Assembly: GCA_964630665.1 (NCBI GenBank)
Contig: CAZVVN010000022.1
Location: forward strand, 1 to 45,122
Direction: 5' to 3'
Source of the DNA: UBA9619 sp964630665
Lineage (GTDB): Bacteria; Pseudomonadota; Gammaproteobacteria; Arenicellales; UBA868
DNA length: 45,122 nt
Part shown: piece by piece, positions 1-8,499 of the stretch
How the letters are laid out: each line of letters opens with the position of its first letter
Numbering within the stretch: position 1 is the first letter of the stretch
Translations under genes and position numbers: made by a program
Notes under the pieces: generated by a model
What the model was told of the DNA's origin: nothing
Seen by the model: only the letters and a program-made list of their open reading frames with translations
The model's database searches: none

Positions 1-131
1 TTCTGTGATATATTTTTTCCGTGCCTGCCTGTGCAGGCCTGATAAGCAGCCATTCCCTTGCCTATCTTGGATCATCCGATTCCAAGCGCAACCTGTTAGG
101 CTACTTGTCTAATCACTACTAGGAGACCACC

Positions 132-1409
132 ATGAACAGCAAGAACATCTACAGGAGTTTCTCTTCTTCACGGCGGGATTTCATCCGCAGCTCGGCCACC
201 CTTGCAGCGACAGTTGGTGCGGCAGGGATGTTACCGACAATCTCTGCCCGCGCAGATTCTGGCGCCGACTACGCTAATAGCCTTTGGGAAAAAACAAAAG
301 CTGATCTTGCTGGCGGCAATCATCGGATGGAACTAAATATTCACGCCTGGGAAGGTTATACCGAAGAACCGGTCCTTGACCCCTTCAGCCGTGAGACAGG
401 CGCTAAAGTTAATCCTCAGATGCTTATTTCTGATCCCGCTGCGGTTAACAATCTTCGTGGTGGTGGCACAAAGACATGGGACGTTATTAATCTGAACAAC
501 GCCTGGCAACGCAAGATGCTGTATCCCGAGGGACTGATAACGCCTCTTGACAAAGACAAGTATCAACCTCTTTATGAAATGAACGTTCCTGGTTTTGAGT
601 GGCCATATCATTGGACCTTAGATGTCAGCGGCAACCATCTGCTTGGAATTATCCAGCGCTATGGCCCCTCCGCGATGGTCATAAACAGTGACCTAATCAG
701 CGCTGATACTCTCGAGAAAGGCGGTTACGCCGAGATGATCGAAGGTGCCGCTGGTAAATATGCCATTCTTGATTACGAGAACTGGGTCATCATGCATACA
801 TGTATGGCTGCTGGATTTACGCCGTTCCGCAAGCATACCGATGCTGAGATGGCGGCCTATAAAGAGATGATTTTCAAACTTTTCAAAAACGCCAAGAAAG
901 TCTCCGATGACCAGGCAGCATTAGCCCGTGACATGATCACCGGCGAAGTTGTGGGCTGTTTTCCGGGCAGTGTCTACACCGCATCTGCAGCCCGAAATGA
1001 AGGCGAGACGCAGATTATGAATGTAGTCCCGATAGAGGGTCCCGAGGAAACCAAGACTGCTTCCCATCCGAACGGTCAGGCGGGCATCATCTGGATTGAA
1101 GTTACCTCTCTTGTCGCTAACCCTTCACCGACACCTTTAGCGGATGCGTTTCTCATTTATTGCCATACACCCGAAGCCGCGTACCGGGTTGGAGCAAAGT
1201 CGCCCGGAACACTTAATCCGGTTGTCCAGATGGGATCCAATGAATGTCTATCCAAATGGAGTAAAGACGAACTGAATGCAATCCAGTGGGGTGAAGGCGG
1301 CTCGTGGCTTGGATCACTTGTCGATCGATGCATCGATTTTGACATCAACCCCGACTACGATGCGATGCACGATTTGTATACAGAGGCCAAACGAACACGC
1401 GGCTCCTAA
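132..1409 (+). CDS. Tat-exported polyamine-type ABC transporter substrate-binding protein
   Basis: This is the periplasmic solute-binding protein of a spermidine/putrescine-type (PotD/PotF-like) ABC importer. The first 41 residues form a Tat signal: a twin arginine at residues 14-15 (SRRDFI), a hydrophobic Ala-rich stretch, and an ARA cleavage site at 39-41. The mature part (about 384 residues) has the extracellular solute-binding family 1 layout, with an early IHAWEGYTEE segment typical of this group. AGGAG lies 6 bases before the ATG, which fixes the start. It opens an operon with the ATPase and two permeases downstream. The ligand is not known; the downstream enzymes suggest an amine or amino alcohol rather than a plain polyamine. 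Base composition is visibly more AT-rich than in genes after 5.6 kb. Confidence 0.9.
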   Translation: MNSKNIYRSFSSSRRDFIRSSATLAATVGAAGMLPTISARADSGADYANSLWEKTKADLAGGNHRMELNIHAWEGYTEEPVLDPFSRETGAKVNPQMLISDPAAVNNLRGGGTKTWDVINLNNAWQRKMLYPEGLITPLDKDKYQPLYEMNVPGFEWPYHWTLDVSGNHLLGIIQRYGPSAMVINSDLISADTLEKGGYAEMIEGAAGKYAILDYENWVIMHTCMAAGFTPFRKHTDAEMAAYKEMIFKLFKNAKKVSDDQAALARDMITGEVVGCFPGSVYTASAARNEGETQIMNVVPIEGPEETKTASHPNGQAGIIWIEVTSLVANPSPTPLADAFLIYCHTPEAAYRVGAKSPGTLNPVVQMGSNECLSKWSKDELNAIQWGEGGSWLGSLVDRCIDFDINPDYDAMHDLYTEAKRTRGS

Positions 1410-1453
1410 CTTTTCAGCTTTATCTACGATAAAGCATCGCATTACTGTCAAAT

Positions 1454-1482
1454 ACAGAGCGGCTGGGATTCAGCCGCTCTGT
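1454..1482 (+). terminator. Perfect 12-bp hairpin after the binding-protein gene
   Basis: ACAGAGCGGCTG (1454-1465) and CAGCCGCTCTGT (1471-1482) pair perfectly around a 5-base loop, GGATT. There is no T run after it, so it is a poor full terminator. It lies between the binding-protein gene and the ATPase gene of the same operon. I infer a transcript-stabilising or attenuating hairpin that lets the binding protein be made in excess. Confidence 0.75.
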
Positions 1483-1603
1483 CCAGTAATAATGTCGAAT
1501 TTGTGCAGATAAGCCTTTTAACTACCCAGCAGAAATATATTCTTAAGATTGGGACAACTAAGTTTATTGAGAAATTGTGATCTGATTTTGAAAGGATAAG
1601 ACA

Positions 1604-2671
1604 GTGCCAGCAGAACCCATAATGGAATTACGCGGTGTCGACAAATATTTTGGAAACCTAGCCGCCGTAGACCAGATTAGTCTTGCATTCCAAGAGGGTG
1701 AATTCTTCACGCTCGTTGGCCCCTCAGGATCCGGTAAAACGACATTACTGCGGATGCTTGCCGGAATGGATAAGCCGACTCGGGGGGATATCCTACTTCG
1801 AGGCGAGCGGATCAACGATAGACCAGCCAACTGGCGCCCCACCTGTATGGTATTCCAGTCCCTCGCCTTGTTCCCACATATGACTGTTGGAGGCAACGTA
1901 GAGTATCCGCTGAAGTGCCGTGGTACTCCACCAAAAGAGCGGAGAGAAAGAGCATCGCGTTGCTTAGAACTCTCCCACCTTCCAATCTCTTACTACGACA
2001 GGCCGGTCACAACCTGCTCAGGTGGCGAACGACAAAGAGTCGCGCTTGCCAGAGCATTGGCATTTGACCCGGAGATTCTATTCTTTGATGAACCACTTTC
2101 CGCCATAGATTACCGACTTCGCAAGACCTTGGAGAAAGAAATAAAGGATATTCAGCGAGAAACCGGCAAAACCTTTGTCTACATCACTCATTCGCTTGAA
2201 GAGGCTATGGTGATGTCAGACCGTATTGGAGTAATGAGGGATGGTGGACTTGCGCAGATAGGCACTCCACATGAAATCTACAGTTCTCCTATCAACCGAT
2301 TCGTTTCTGAATTCATGGGTGAAGTCAATTCAATTGCGGTCACGCTTGGTGAGGACGGACAACTGTGGTGTGAATCCCTAGGAGCCGTTATTACGCCGCC
2401 TTCTCGATTGGACCCTTCGTTCAAACAAGGGACTTTGATGATTCGTCCTGAAAACATGCGCCTCGTCAATGCCGAGGAATCTGGCAACACGAACGTATTC
2501 AGCGGTGAATTATTCAACGAATACGTTCTTGGCTCACGGATTCAATACCAAATACGATATAACGACGATACTTTTCTGGTCGAACGACTTCGTGAAGCTG
2601 AAACTCCAAAATCGGGCGATCAGATCAGATTCGGCTGGAGCCCACAGGACTCCATGCTGTTTCCCGAATAA
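1604..2671 (+). CDS. Polyamine-type ABC transporter ATP-binding protein (PotA-like)
   Basis: This is the cytoplasmic ATPase of the importer, 355 residues, the usual PotA length. It shows Walker A GPSGSGKTT (39-47), a Q-loop at VFQSLALFP (83-91), signature CSGGERQR (138-145, with Cys where Leu or Val is usual), Walker B ILFFDEP (158-164), the switch His (196), and a C-terminal TOBE-like region. The start is GTG at 1604 with AAAGGA about 6 bases upstream; an in-frame ATG at 1622 is an alternative. It follows the hairpin at 1454-1482 and is co-directional with the permeases 17 bases downstream. Confidence 0.92.
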   Translation: MPAEPIMELRGVDKYFGNLAAVDQISLAFQEGEFFTLVGPSGSGKTTLLRMLAGMDKPTRGDILLRGERINDRPANWRPTCMVFQSLALFPHMTVGGNVEYPLKCRGTPPKERRERASRCLELSHLPISYYDRPVTTCSGGERQRVALARALAFDPEILFFDEPLSAIDYRLRKTLEKEIKDIQRETGKTFVYITHSLEEAMVMSDRIGVMRDGGLAQIGTPHEIYSSPINRFVSEFMGEVNSIAVTLGEDGQLWCESLGAVITPPSRLDPSFKQGTLMIRPENMRLVNAEESGNTNVFSGELFNEYVLGSRIQYQIRYNDDTFLVERLREAETPKSGDQIRFGWSPQDSMLFPE

Positions 2672-2688
2672 GCCTAAATAATATTGGC

Positions 2689-3558
2689 ATGCGTGATCTA
2701 ATTTCTCGATACTGGTCATCGCTCTCTTCGGGATTGCTATGCAGTGCACCTTTGTTCGTCCTTCTTGGGCTCGGGTTCTTTGGCCCGCTCGCACTAGTGG
2801 TGCTCTACAGCATCCAGCCCAGAGGCTCTTTTAGTCCGTTTGGAACACCCTCTCTTGAGAACTATATAGATATTATCGAGCAGACTTTTTATCTTTCATT
2901 TGGCTGGTCACTGCTTCTAGCAACCATAAGCACGGCAATACTCCTAATAGTATGCTACCCGCTTGCTCTATCTCTCAAACGCCATTCAGGCGTGATGGCG
3001 GACATACTTACGCTACTCGTTGTCGCTCCGCTATTTGTTGCAGAGAATATCCGCCTACAAGGTTGGGTTCTATTCTTTGACAAAGGTGGGTTTCTTGATG
3101 GAAGTCTTAATTATCTATTTGGCTTTGGACCTGGCAGCTTGGTAAACAACGTACCATCCATAGTATTTGGAATGGTCTATGTTTATTTACCATTTATGCT
3201 ATTTCCCGTCTTGCTCGGGCTTTCGAATGTGCCGACAGATGTACGAGAAGCTGCTCTCGATCTAGGTGCAAGCAAATGGCGAATATTTCGGGACATCGAA
3301 ATTCCATTAGCAATGCCGGGCATCCTGATCGGTTCTCTTCTTTGTTTTGTGATCTCGCTTGGCGCATTCTCCGAAGCCAAATTCCTAGGGAAAGGCGTCA
3401 TCGTAACTATTGCACAGGACATTGAGTCGGCATTTACGTTTGGTCAGAACTGGCCACGTGGGTCTGCGCTAGCCGTACTACTGATTATCCTGGCTGGTAG
3501 CGCAGTGTTTCTTGCGATGCGCAAGATAGACCTTAATAAAGTGCTAGGCACCCGTTAG
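2689..3558 (+). CDS. ABC transporter permease (PotB-like)
   Basis: Inner-membrane permease of the polyamine-type importer, 289 residues. Hydrophobic segments are visible near the N-terminus (residues about 15-40), about 80-100, 130-150, 160-190, 215-235 and 260-280, fitting six helices. The cytoplasmic EAA loop that docks on the ATPase is clear as REAALDLGASKWRIFRDIEI followed by PLAMPG. The ATG at 2689 lies 17 bases after the ATPase stop. The partner permease starts 12 bases after its stop, so the two should form the transmembrane heterodimer. Codon use is AT-richer than in later genes. Confidence 0.92.
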   Translation: MRDLISRYWSSLSSGLLCSAPLFVLLGLGFFGPLALVVLYSIQPRGSFSPFGTPSLENYIDIIEQTFYLSFGWSLLLATISTAILLIVCYPLALSLKRHSGVMADILTLLVVAPLFVAENIRLQGWVLFFDKGGFLDGSLNYLFGFGPGSLVNNVPSIVFGMVYVYLPFMLFPVLLGLSNVPTDVREAALDLGASKWRIFRDIEIPLAMPGILIGSLLCFVISLGAFSEAKFLGKGVIVTIAQDIESAFTFGQNWPRGSALAVLLIILAGSAVFLAMRKIDLNKVLGTR

Positions 3559-3570
3559 CTGTCTACGTAT

Positions 3571-4368
3571 ATGACCGATTCTGTGCTTTTTCGCCGTCTA
3601 GCTAAGACCTATCTGGCGTTTATATTGGCCTTGATGTACACACCGATGCTGATTGTTGCTTTAGCATCGATTTCAAAATCACGTTTTTTTGTTTTTCCAG
3701 TGCGCCGTTACGACATGAAATGGTATGAAAGTACTTTTTCCTCCCTCCAGATTCATGATGGATTCCTAACATCGCTGACGGTGGCCTTCTTCGTTGCACT
3801 TATCTCAGTTGTGCTTGCATTGTTTGGTGCTCTCGCCTATGCAAGATATGACTGGCGCGGGAAATCATTATTCCAACAAATTCTCCTGGTACCGGTATTT
3901 TTTCCACAGTCGGTGCTCGGACTCGCACTCCAGCTCTGGTTCAATTCATTTGGCGTCGTTATGTCCTGGGAAGCTACAGTTTTCGCGCAACTCGTCTGGA
4001 TCGCACCGATTGTTACTCTGATCATCGCAATTCAAGCCTTTGGCTATGACGCCTCAGTCGAGGAAGCAGCCGGTGATCTCGGCGCGTCACGTTGGCAGAT
4101 TTTCCGTGATATCACCATTCCCCTTCTCGGACCCGGAATTTTCTCAGGATTTATGTTTGCGGTTCTGCTCAGTTGGGGTAACTTTCCTTTGGCCTATTTC
4201 ACCAGTGGTGCGGATGTAACAATTCCTGAATGGCTTTATGGAAAAATGATCGGGGGTTACACACCAATGGTACCAGCCGTAGGCTTCTTATCGGTATTAG
4301 CCGGTGCATTCGCGCTAGGCATAGGCTTCAGTTTAAAAGCTATTTTGGGACGAGCGAATAACAGATGA
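3571..4368 (+). CDS. ABC transporter permease (PotC-like)
   Basis: Second inner-membrane permease, 265 residues, with about six hydrophobic segments and an EAA loop EEAAGDLGASRWQIFRDITI followed by PLLGPG. The length and the loop match the PotC/PotI group. Its stop overlaps the next gene's start by four bases (ATGA at 4365-4368), so translation of the transporter and of the downstream enzyme is probably coupled. That overlap is the strongest sequence evidence that the aminotransferase-fold enzyme acts on the imported compound. Confidence 0.92.
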   Translation: MTDSVLFRRLAKTYLAFILALMYTPMLIVALASISKSRFFVFPVRRYDMKWYESTFSSLQIHDGFLTSLTVAFFVALISVVLALFGALAYARYDWRGKSLFQQILLVPVFFPQSVLGLALQLWFNSFGVVMSWEATVFAQLVWIAPIVTLIIAIQAFGYDASVEEAAGDLGASRWQIFRDITIPLLGPGIFSGFMFAVLLSWGNFPLAYFTSGADVTIPEWLYGKMIGGYTPMVPAVGFLSVLAGAFALGIGFSLKAILGRANNR

Positions 4369-5624
4369 CCAATACACCACTTCTTGACCGCCGAGACCAC
4401 TTATTCGGGAAAGGATCTACCCTGTTTTATGAACAGCCCGTACAACTCATACGCGGGGAAGGCGTTCATATGTACGATGAGTCTGGGCGGCGCTATGTCG
4501 ACCTGTACAACAACGTGCCATGCGTCGGGCACTGTCACCCCCAATTTGTAGAAGCCGTGTCGCGCCAGGTCAACACCCTGAATGTTCACAGCCGCTACTT
4601 GCATGAATCCATACTCGACTACGCTGAAAGATTGATCGCCAGACATGATGACTCTATTGGAAGCATCATCTTCAGTTGTACGGGTACCGAGGCTAACGAG
4701 ATTGCATTGCGCATGGCACGTCTTGCAACAGGCGGGCGCGGCATTATCTGTACTGATGCAACCTACCATGGTAACAGTGTCGAGGTGTCTAAACTGACCC
4801 GCCCCAAGGACCATCGAGACGATGTCCGCTCCATACCATTTCCGGAGACTTACAGGAGCAATAGCACTGATCCACAGAAACACTTTCTCGAAGAACTGCA
4901 AGCAGTTATTGATTCTTTCAAGAAGGACAATATTCCCTTTGCCGGAATCCTGGTCTGCCCGATCTTTGCCAATGAGGGGTTGCCCAACATCCCAGCCGGT
5001 TTCATGCCGGCGGCCGTTGACCTGGTCCATGATGCAGGTGGTGTATTCATTGCGGATGAGGTGCAATCCGGGCTTTGCCGGACCGGCCTGTGGTGGGGGT
5101 ATGAGTTGATGGACTTTGTGCCCGATATCGTGACGATGGGGAAACCCCTTGGTGGAGGGATTCCGCTTGCGGCAACGGCCGCATCGACAGAATTAATTGA
5201 AATGTTCCGGCAACACACGCGTTACTTCAACACCTGCGCATCAAGCCCGGTTCAGGCAGCGGCGGGCAATGCCGTCCTTGATATTATTGAACAGGAAAAC
5301 CTCTGTGAGAACGTCTCCACGGTTGGGGCATTCATGCGCGATGGGTTTGTCAAGATTCAAACTAAACACTCTTCCATTGGGGATGTTCGCGGCCACGGTC
5401 TTTTCCTGGGACTGGAATGGGTTACCGACCTGGAAAGCAAAACCCCTGACAAGGAAGGCGTTGTGAAGGTCGTAAACGCTCTGAAAGATCGGGGCTACCT
5501 GACCAGCAATGCGGGAGCCTACGACAACGTGCTGAAAATTCGGCCACCCCTGGTGTTTTCAAAAGACGACGCAGAAGAATTTCTCAACGCCTTTGAACAG
5601 ACCTTAGAAACTCTAGATGCCTGA
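4365..5624 (+). CDS. Class III aminotransferase-fold PLP enzyme, AGXT2L-type phospho-lyase candidate
   Basis: A 419-residue fold-type I PLP enzyme. The PLP-binding Lys is K260 in TMGKPLGGG, the ring-contacting Asp is D231 in IADEVQSG, and the phosphate-side segment is CTGTEAN (105-111). From memory of the family, the segments NNVPCVGHCHP, ADEVQSG, DFVPDIVTMGKP, NAVLDIIE, and the C-terminal NVLKIRPPLVF match the human phospho-lyases AGXT2L1 (phosphoethanolamine) and AGXT2L2 (phosphohydroxylysine) better than ordinary omega-amino transaminases. It is followed, with 8 bases of overlap, by an APH-fold kinase, which is the expected partner of a phospho-lyase. A normal transaminase remains possible. 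Confidence 0.8.
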   Translation: MTNTPLLDRRDHLFGKGSTLFYEQPVQLIRGEGVHMYDESGRRYVDLYNNVPCVGHCHPQFVEAVSRQVNTLNVHSRYLHESILDYAERLIARHDDSIGSIIFSCTGTEANEIALRMARLATGGRGIICTDATYHGNSVEVSKLTRPKDHRDDVRSIPFPETYRSNSTDPQKHFLEELQAVIDSFKKDNIPFAGILVCPIFANEGLPNIPAGFMPAAVDLVHDAGGVFIADEVQSGLCRTGLWWGYELMDFVPDIVTMGKPLGGGIPLAATAASTELIEMFRQHTRYFNTCASSPVQAAAGNAVLDIIEQENLCENVSTVGAFMRDGFVKIQTKHSSIGDVRGHGLFLGLEWVTDLESKTPDKEGVVKVVNALKDRGYLTSNAGAYDNVLKIRPPLVFSKDDAEEFLNAFEQTLETLDA

Positions 5625-6630
5625 TGACAAATCGCGGGAAGCTGCCATCCGCGCGCTTTCGGACTGGGACATCGGGGTAAGGTCTGTCGAGCCCCTGACG
5701 CTGTCTGAGAACATCGTCTTCAAAGTCACCGACCACGCCGGCCAGGCATTCGTTCTTCGGTTACACAGGCCAGGCTATCACGACCTGAACGAGTTGATCT
5801 CCGAGCAGCGATGGACAGCAGCTCTGCTCGAGGCCGGTCTGGATGTTCCGGTGCCCCGGAGCACTCGTGAGGGCCGGGAGTACACCTCGATCGACCTTGG
5901 GGATGAGCGTCGCTATGCGGGGTTACTTGAATGGGTCGACGGGGTGCCGATGCAGTGCCTGCTCGAAAACAAGCCCGACACCGGTTTCATCGCAGATTCT
6001 TACTCACTGCTCGGGGAGATCATGGCCGAGTGCCACAATCAAGCTGTGTCCTGGGCTATCCCTGCAGATTTCTCAAGGCATTCTTTTGACGCTGACGGCC
6101 TGATGGGTGAGGCGCCTTTCTGGGGGCGGTTCTGGGAATCCGGCTCACTTACCACGGTCCAACAAGCATACTTCAATGTGCTGCGCCGGCACATACATGC
6201 GCTCCTTTTATCGCTCGGAAAGGATTCCACAACCTACAGTCTGATTCATGCCGATCTTCACCCGGACAACATTGTCGTTGACGGAGAACGGTTGCACGTG
6301 ATCGACTTTGATGATTCGGGCTTCGGCTGGCACCATTATGATATAGCGGTCGCACTCTTCAACTACCAGCTCGACCGGCCTTATGGCCAACTCCAGGATG
6401 CGCTGGTTAAGGGTTACCGCAAGGCCCGACCTATCAGTGACAGAGTTCTTGCCTATGTGCCCCTTTTCTTGTTGATCCGTGCTCTGGTGTCCATCGGCTG
6501 GATCTCCTCACGGCCAGAAGTAGAGATGGGAAAGGACTTTGTACCAAAGCTTGTCGATTACGTGAGATCGCAGGCCACCGGGGTCATGGCTCACTACGGT
6601 ATATCAGTCGGTCCGGTTCCTGACGACTGA
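5617..6630 (+). CDS. APH-fold (aminoglycoside phosphotransferase family) small-molecule kinase
   Basis: A 337-residue kinase-like protein. The catalytic loop is HADLHPDN (211-218) and the metal-binding motif is IDFDD (229-233), both intact. The N-lobe has the ENIVFKV and FVLRLH strands expected of the APH/choline-kinase fold, so it should transfer phosphate from ATP to a hydroxyl group. The same family holds hydroxylysine kinase (HYKK/AGPHD1), homoserine kinase II and SrkA. The gene overlaps the preceding class III enzyme by 8 bases. I infer that the pair phosphorylates an amino alcohol and then removes phosphate and ammonia; antibiotic resistance is not suggested by this context. The substrate is unknown. 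Confidence 0.8.
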   Translation: MPDDKSREAAIRALSDWDIGVRSVEPLTLSENIVFKVTDHAGQAFVLRLHRPGYHDLNELISEQRWTAALLEAGLDVPVPRSTREGREYTSIDLGDERRYAGLLEWVDGVPMQCLLENKPDTGFIADSYSLLGEIMAECHNQAVSWAIPADFSRHSFDADGLMGEAPFWGRFWESGSLTTVQQAYFNVLRRHIHALLLSLGKDSTTYSLIHADLHPDNIVVDGERLHVIDFDDSGFGWHHYDIAVALFNYQLDRPYGQLQDALVKGYRKARPISDRVLAYVPLFLLIRALVSIGWISSRPEVEMGKDFVPKLVDYVRSQATGVMAHYGISVGPVPDD

Positions 6631-6794
6631 AACACTGCGCTAATTTCAATTCCACAGCAGCGTAAGAATACACTCGCTCACGCGCCTCGCTTTGGCGCCT
6701 GGCTTTGGCGACGTTGTTCCTCAGGGCAGAAAAAAATTCGCAGCTTTATGAATCAGACAGGTCTTGAAGTGTCCCCAGCAATTATTGCAGTCAC

Positions 6795-8219
6795 TCAATC
6801 TTTGAGCAGGCCCGCGACGGACTTCGACCGGGCAATCTGGCCGTCCGTGTGATACGCCTCGTGGTTGGATTCGATGTCTTTTTGCTGATAACGGTAGTTG
6901 GCCATCAGGCAGGCTGCCTGCGACTGCCCTTTCTTCGATGTGTCCCCGAGCCAGTTCAGTCGTTCGACACCTGCGCCGTTCGACAGGTGAAAATTCGCAA
7001 CGGGATCCAGCGCGACATCACCTCGTTTCTCGTTGACCAGGTAGTGGGCACACAACCGTGACAGTGGCTTACGCAGGCTTTCCATCGCCCCCAGATCTCT
7101 GACCCAGCTGCGGTTGGAGAAGATCCGCGCCAAAGCCCCGGATTCATCAAGGACCTCCAGAGCAGCCTGAACAGCAGTGCTGTACTGTGCTCTCTGGGCC
7201 GTGTCGCTGCCGGCTCTTTTCAACCAGCTGGCAAAGCCCGGAATGGGTGAGAGCGTTGAGAAGACCCTGAGCTGTTTGTGATCGCGACTCAAGCGCTCGA
7301 CCACCCGCTTGATCAGGAAACTGCCGAAACCGACCCCGTCAAGCCCTGACTGGGTGGCCGAAATCGAGTAGAACACTGCGGTGTCGGCATCATCCGGCCC
7401 GACCTCCGGAGCCTGGATGCTCAGCAGCGTCTCTATCTTATCGGGAATTCCGCTGGTCAGCGCCACCCAGACAAATATCAGTGGGTCGTTGGGCATCTGT
7501 GGGTGAATGAAGGCATAACACCGCCGGTCGACGGCAGCCAAGCGGTGCTTGATGTCCCGCCAGGAACGAATCGGGTGCACCGCTTCATGATTGGCCAAAG
7601 TTTCGAGCAGGGCGGCCGGTGCATCCCAGGTGATCCGCCGCAGTTCAAGGAAGCCGACGTCAAACCAGGAGGCCAGAAGCGCTTTGAATTCCCGATCAAA
7701 AGCATTGAGATCCGGATCGGATCCTTTCATGGCCAGTAACTCAGCCCGCATGCTGACTAGAAACTTTACCCCTTCGGGCAGATCGTTGAACTGGGTCAGC
7801 AGCCGGATTCGAGGCGAGACAAGAGTGTTCCTCAGCACATCTTCACAGGCGAGTCGACCTAGGGACACGCTACTGTCACGTGATACGTCTAACCAGGAGT
7901 CAATCGCCAAGCGTAGATCGTCCTGCCGGACAGCGTAATCGCTCGCCAGCAGGCGCAGAAAATTTCGCCGTCCCTGGAGATCCAGATCCAGGTACACCCT
8001 GCCAAGACTGGCCGCCCGAGACCTGGCCGACACAGCACCACCCAACGCTGACAAACAGCTGTCGATCTGCCGACAGATCAGGTGATGATCATCAATGGGC
8101 AGCCCTGGCCGCACGATACCCGTGATTCGGCTGCGGGCTGTCTGGCCGACCTCGATCCAGGTCTGGCGCAGATGCTGCAGGCCTCTACCGAAGTTCAGTT
8201 TCTTGACACTAGACACCAT
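6795..8219 (-). CDS. Malonyl-CoA decarboxylase
   Basis: Converts malonyl-CoA to acetyl-CoA and CO2. The C-terminal catalytic domain shows HPQMPNDPLIFVWVALT, FYSISATQSGLDGVGFG then SFLIKRVVE, and VFSTLSPIPGF; these are the conserved blocks carrying the catalytic Ser/His region. The N-terminal half is the helical oligomerisation domain. The frame is open 75 codons further upstream to 8444, but that part does not look like the family. ATG at 8219 gives 474 residues, near the usual bacterial length, with AGGG about 8 bases before it. No malonyl-CoA synthetase or malonate carrier is adjacent, so it may act on carboxylase-derived malonyl-CoA. It is divergent from the transcarbamylase gene. Confidence 0.92.
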   Translation of the reverse strand: MVSSVKKLNFGRGLQHLRQTWIEVGQTARSRITGIVRPGLPIDDHHLICRQIDSCLSALGGAVSARSRAASLGRVYLDLDLQGRRNFLRLLASDYAVRQDDLRLAIDSWLDVSRDSSVSLGRLACEDVLRNTLVSPRIRLLTQFNDLPEGVKFLVSMRAELLAMKGSDPDLNAFDREFKALLASWFDVGFLELRRITWDAPAALLETLANHEAVHPIRSWRDIKHRLAAVDRRCYAFIHPQMPNDPLIFVWVALTSGIPDKIETLLSIQAPEVGPDDADTAVFYSISATQSGLDGVGFGSFLIKRVVERLSRDHKQLRVFSTLSPIPGFASWLKRAGSDTAQRAQYSTAVQAALEVLDESGALARIFSNRSWVRDLGAMESLRKPLSRLCAHYLVNEKRGDVALDPVANFHLSNGAGVERLNWLGDTSKKGQSQAACLMANYRYQQKDIESNHEAYHTDGQIARSKSVAGLLKD

Positions 8220-8424
8220 CGAATGACCCTGGGAATTACCACTATGTAAGTTTACCGCCAGGTCCCTGCCGAGTGGCGGTATATCAGCCCTGCCGCAGAG
8301 ATGGATTGCCAGTTGCTTGTGCGGTTGCTGCCGGATCCCCGGCCACTCGCCCTCAGCAGGGCCACCTCCAAAAAGGTATCGGACACCCGAATACACCTGT
8401 CTGGGCGCTGCACACAGTTGATGA

Positions 8425-8454
8425 TAAAATACGATGTGTGACAAGGTTCGTCAC
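8425..8454 (+). promoter_or_regulatory. Possible promoter/operator in the divergent region
   Basis: Between the divergent malonyl-CoA decarboxylase and transcarbamylase genes, TAAAAT (8425-8430) resembles a -10 box. It is followed by an inverted repeat GTGAC (8438-8442), seven bases, GTCAC (8450-8454). No convincing -35 box is seen. The position, about 45 bases before the transcarbamylase start, would suit a repressor site. This is a weak, pattern-only call. Confidence 0.25.
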
Positions 8455-8499
8455 GTTTCGTAATCCCTCCTTCATATTTGTCCTCGAACTTTGGCTGAC

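Noticed and set aside
23..38. Hairpin GCCTGC-CTGT-GCAGGC at the window start
   Set aside because: The nearby T run is on the wrong side for a terminator on the plus strand, and the stem is short. No riboswitch-like structure was seen around it.
4401..5066. Open frame of 221 codons on the minus strand opposite the class III PLP enzyme gene
   Set aside because: It lies wholly inside a strongly conserved gene, has no family-like sequence and is explained by the codon pattern of the real gene.
5617..6630. Aminoglycoside resistance as the role of the APH-fold kinase
   Set aside because: The fold alone does not indicate resistance, and the operon context with a transporter and PLP enzyme points to metabolism.
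6690..6735. GC-rich inverted repeat followed by an A run between convergent genes
   Set aside because: The stem is only five base pairs and is not next to a T run on either transcript, so I do not call a terminator.
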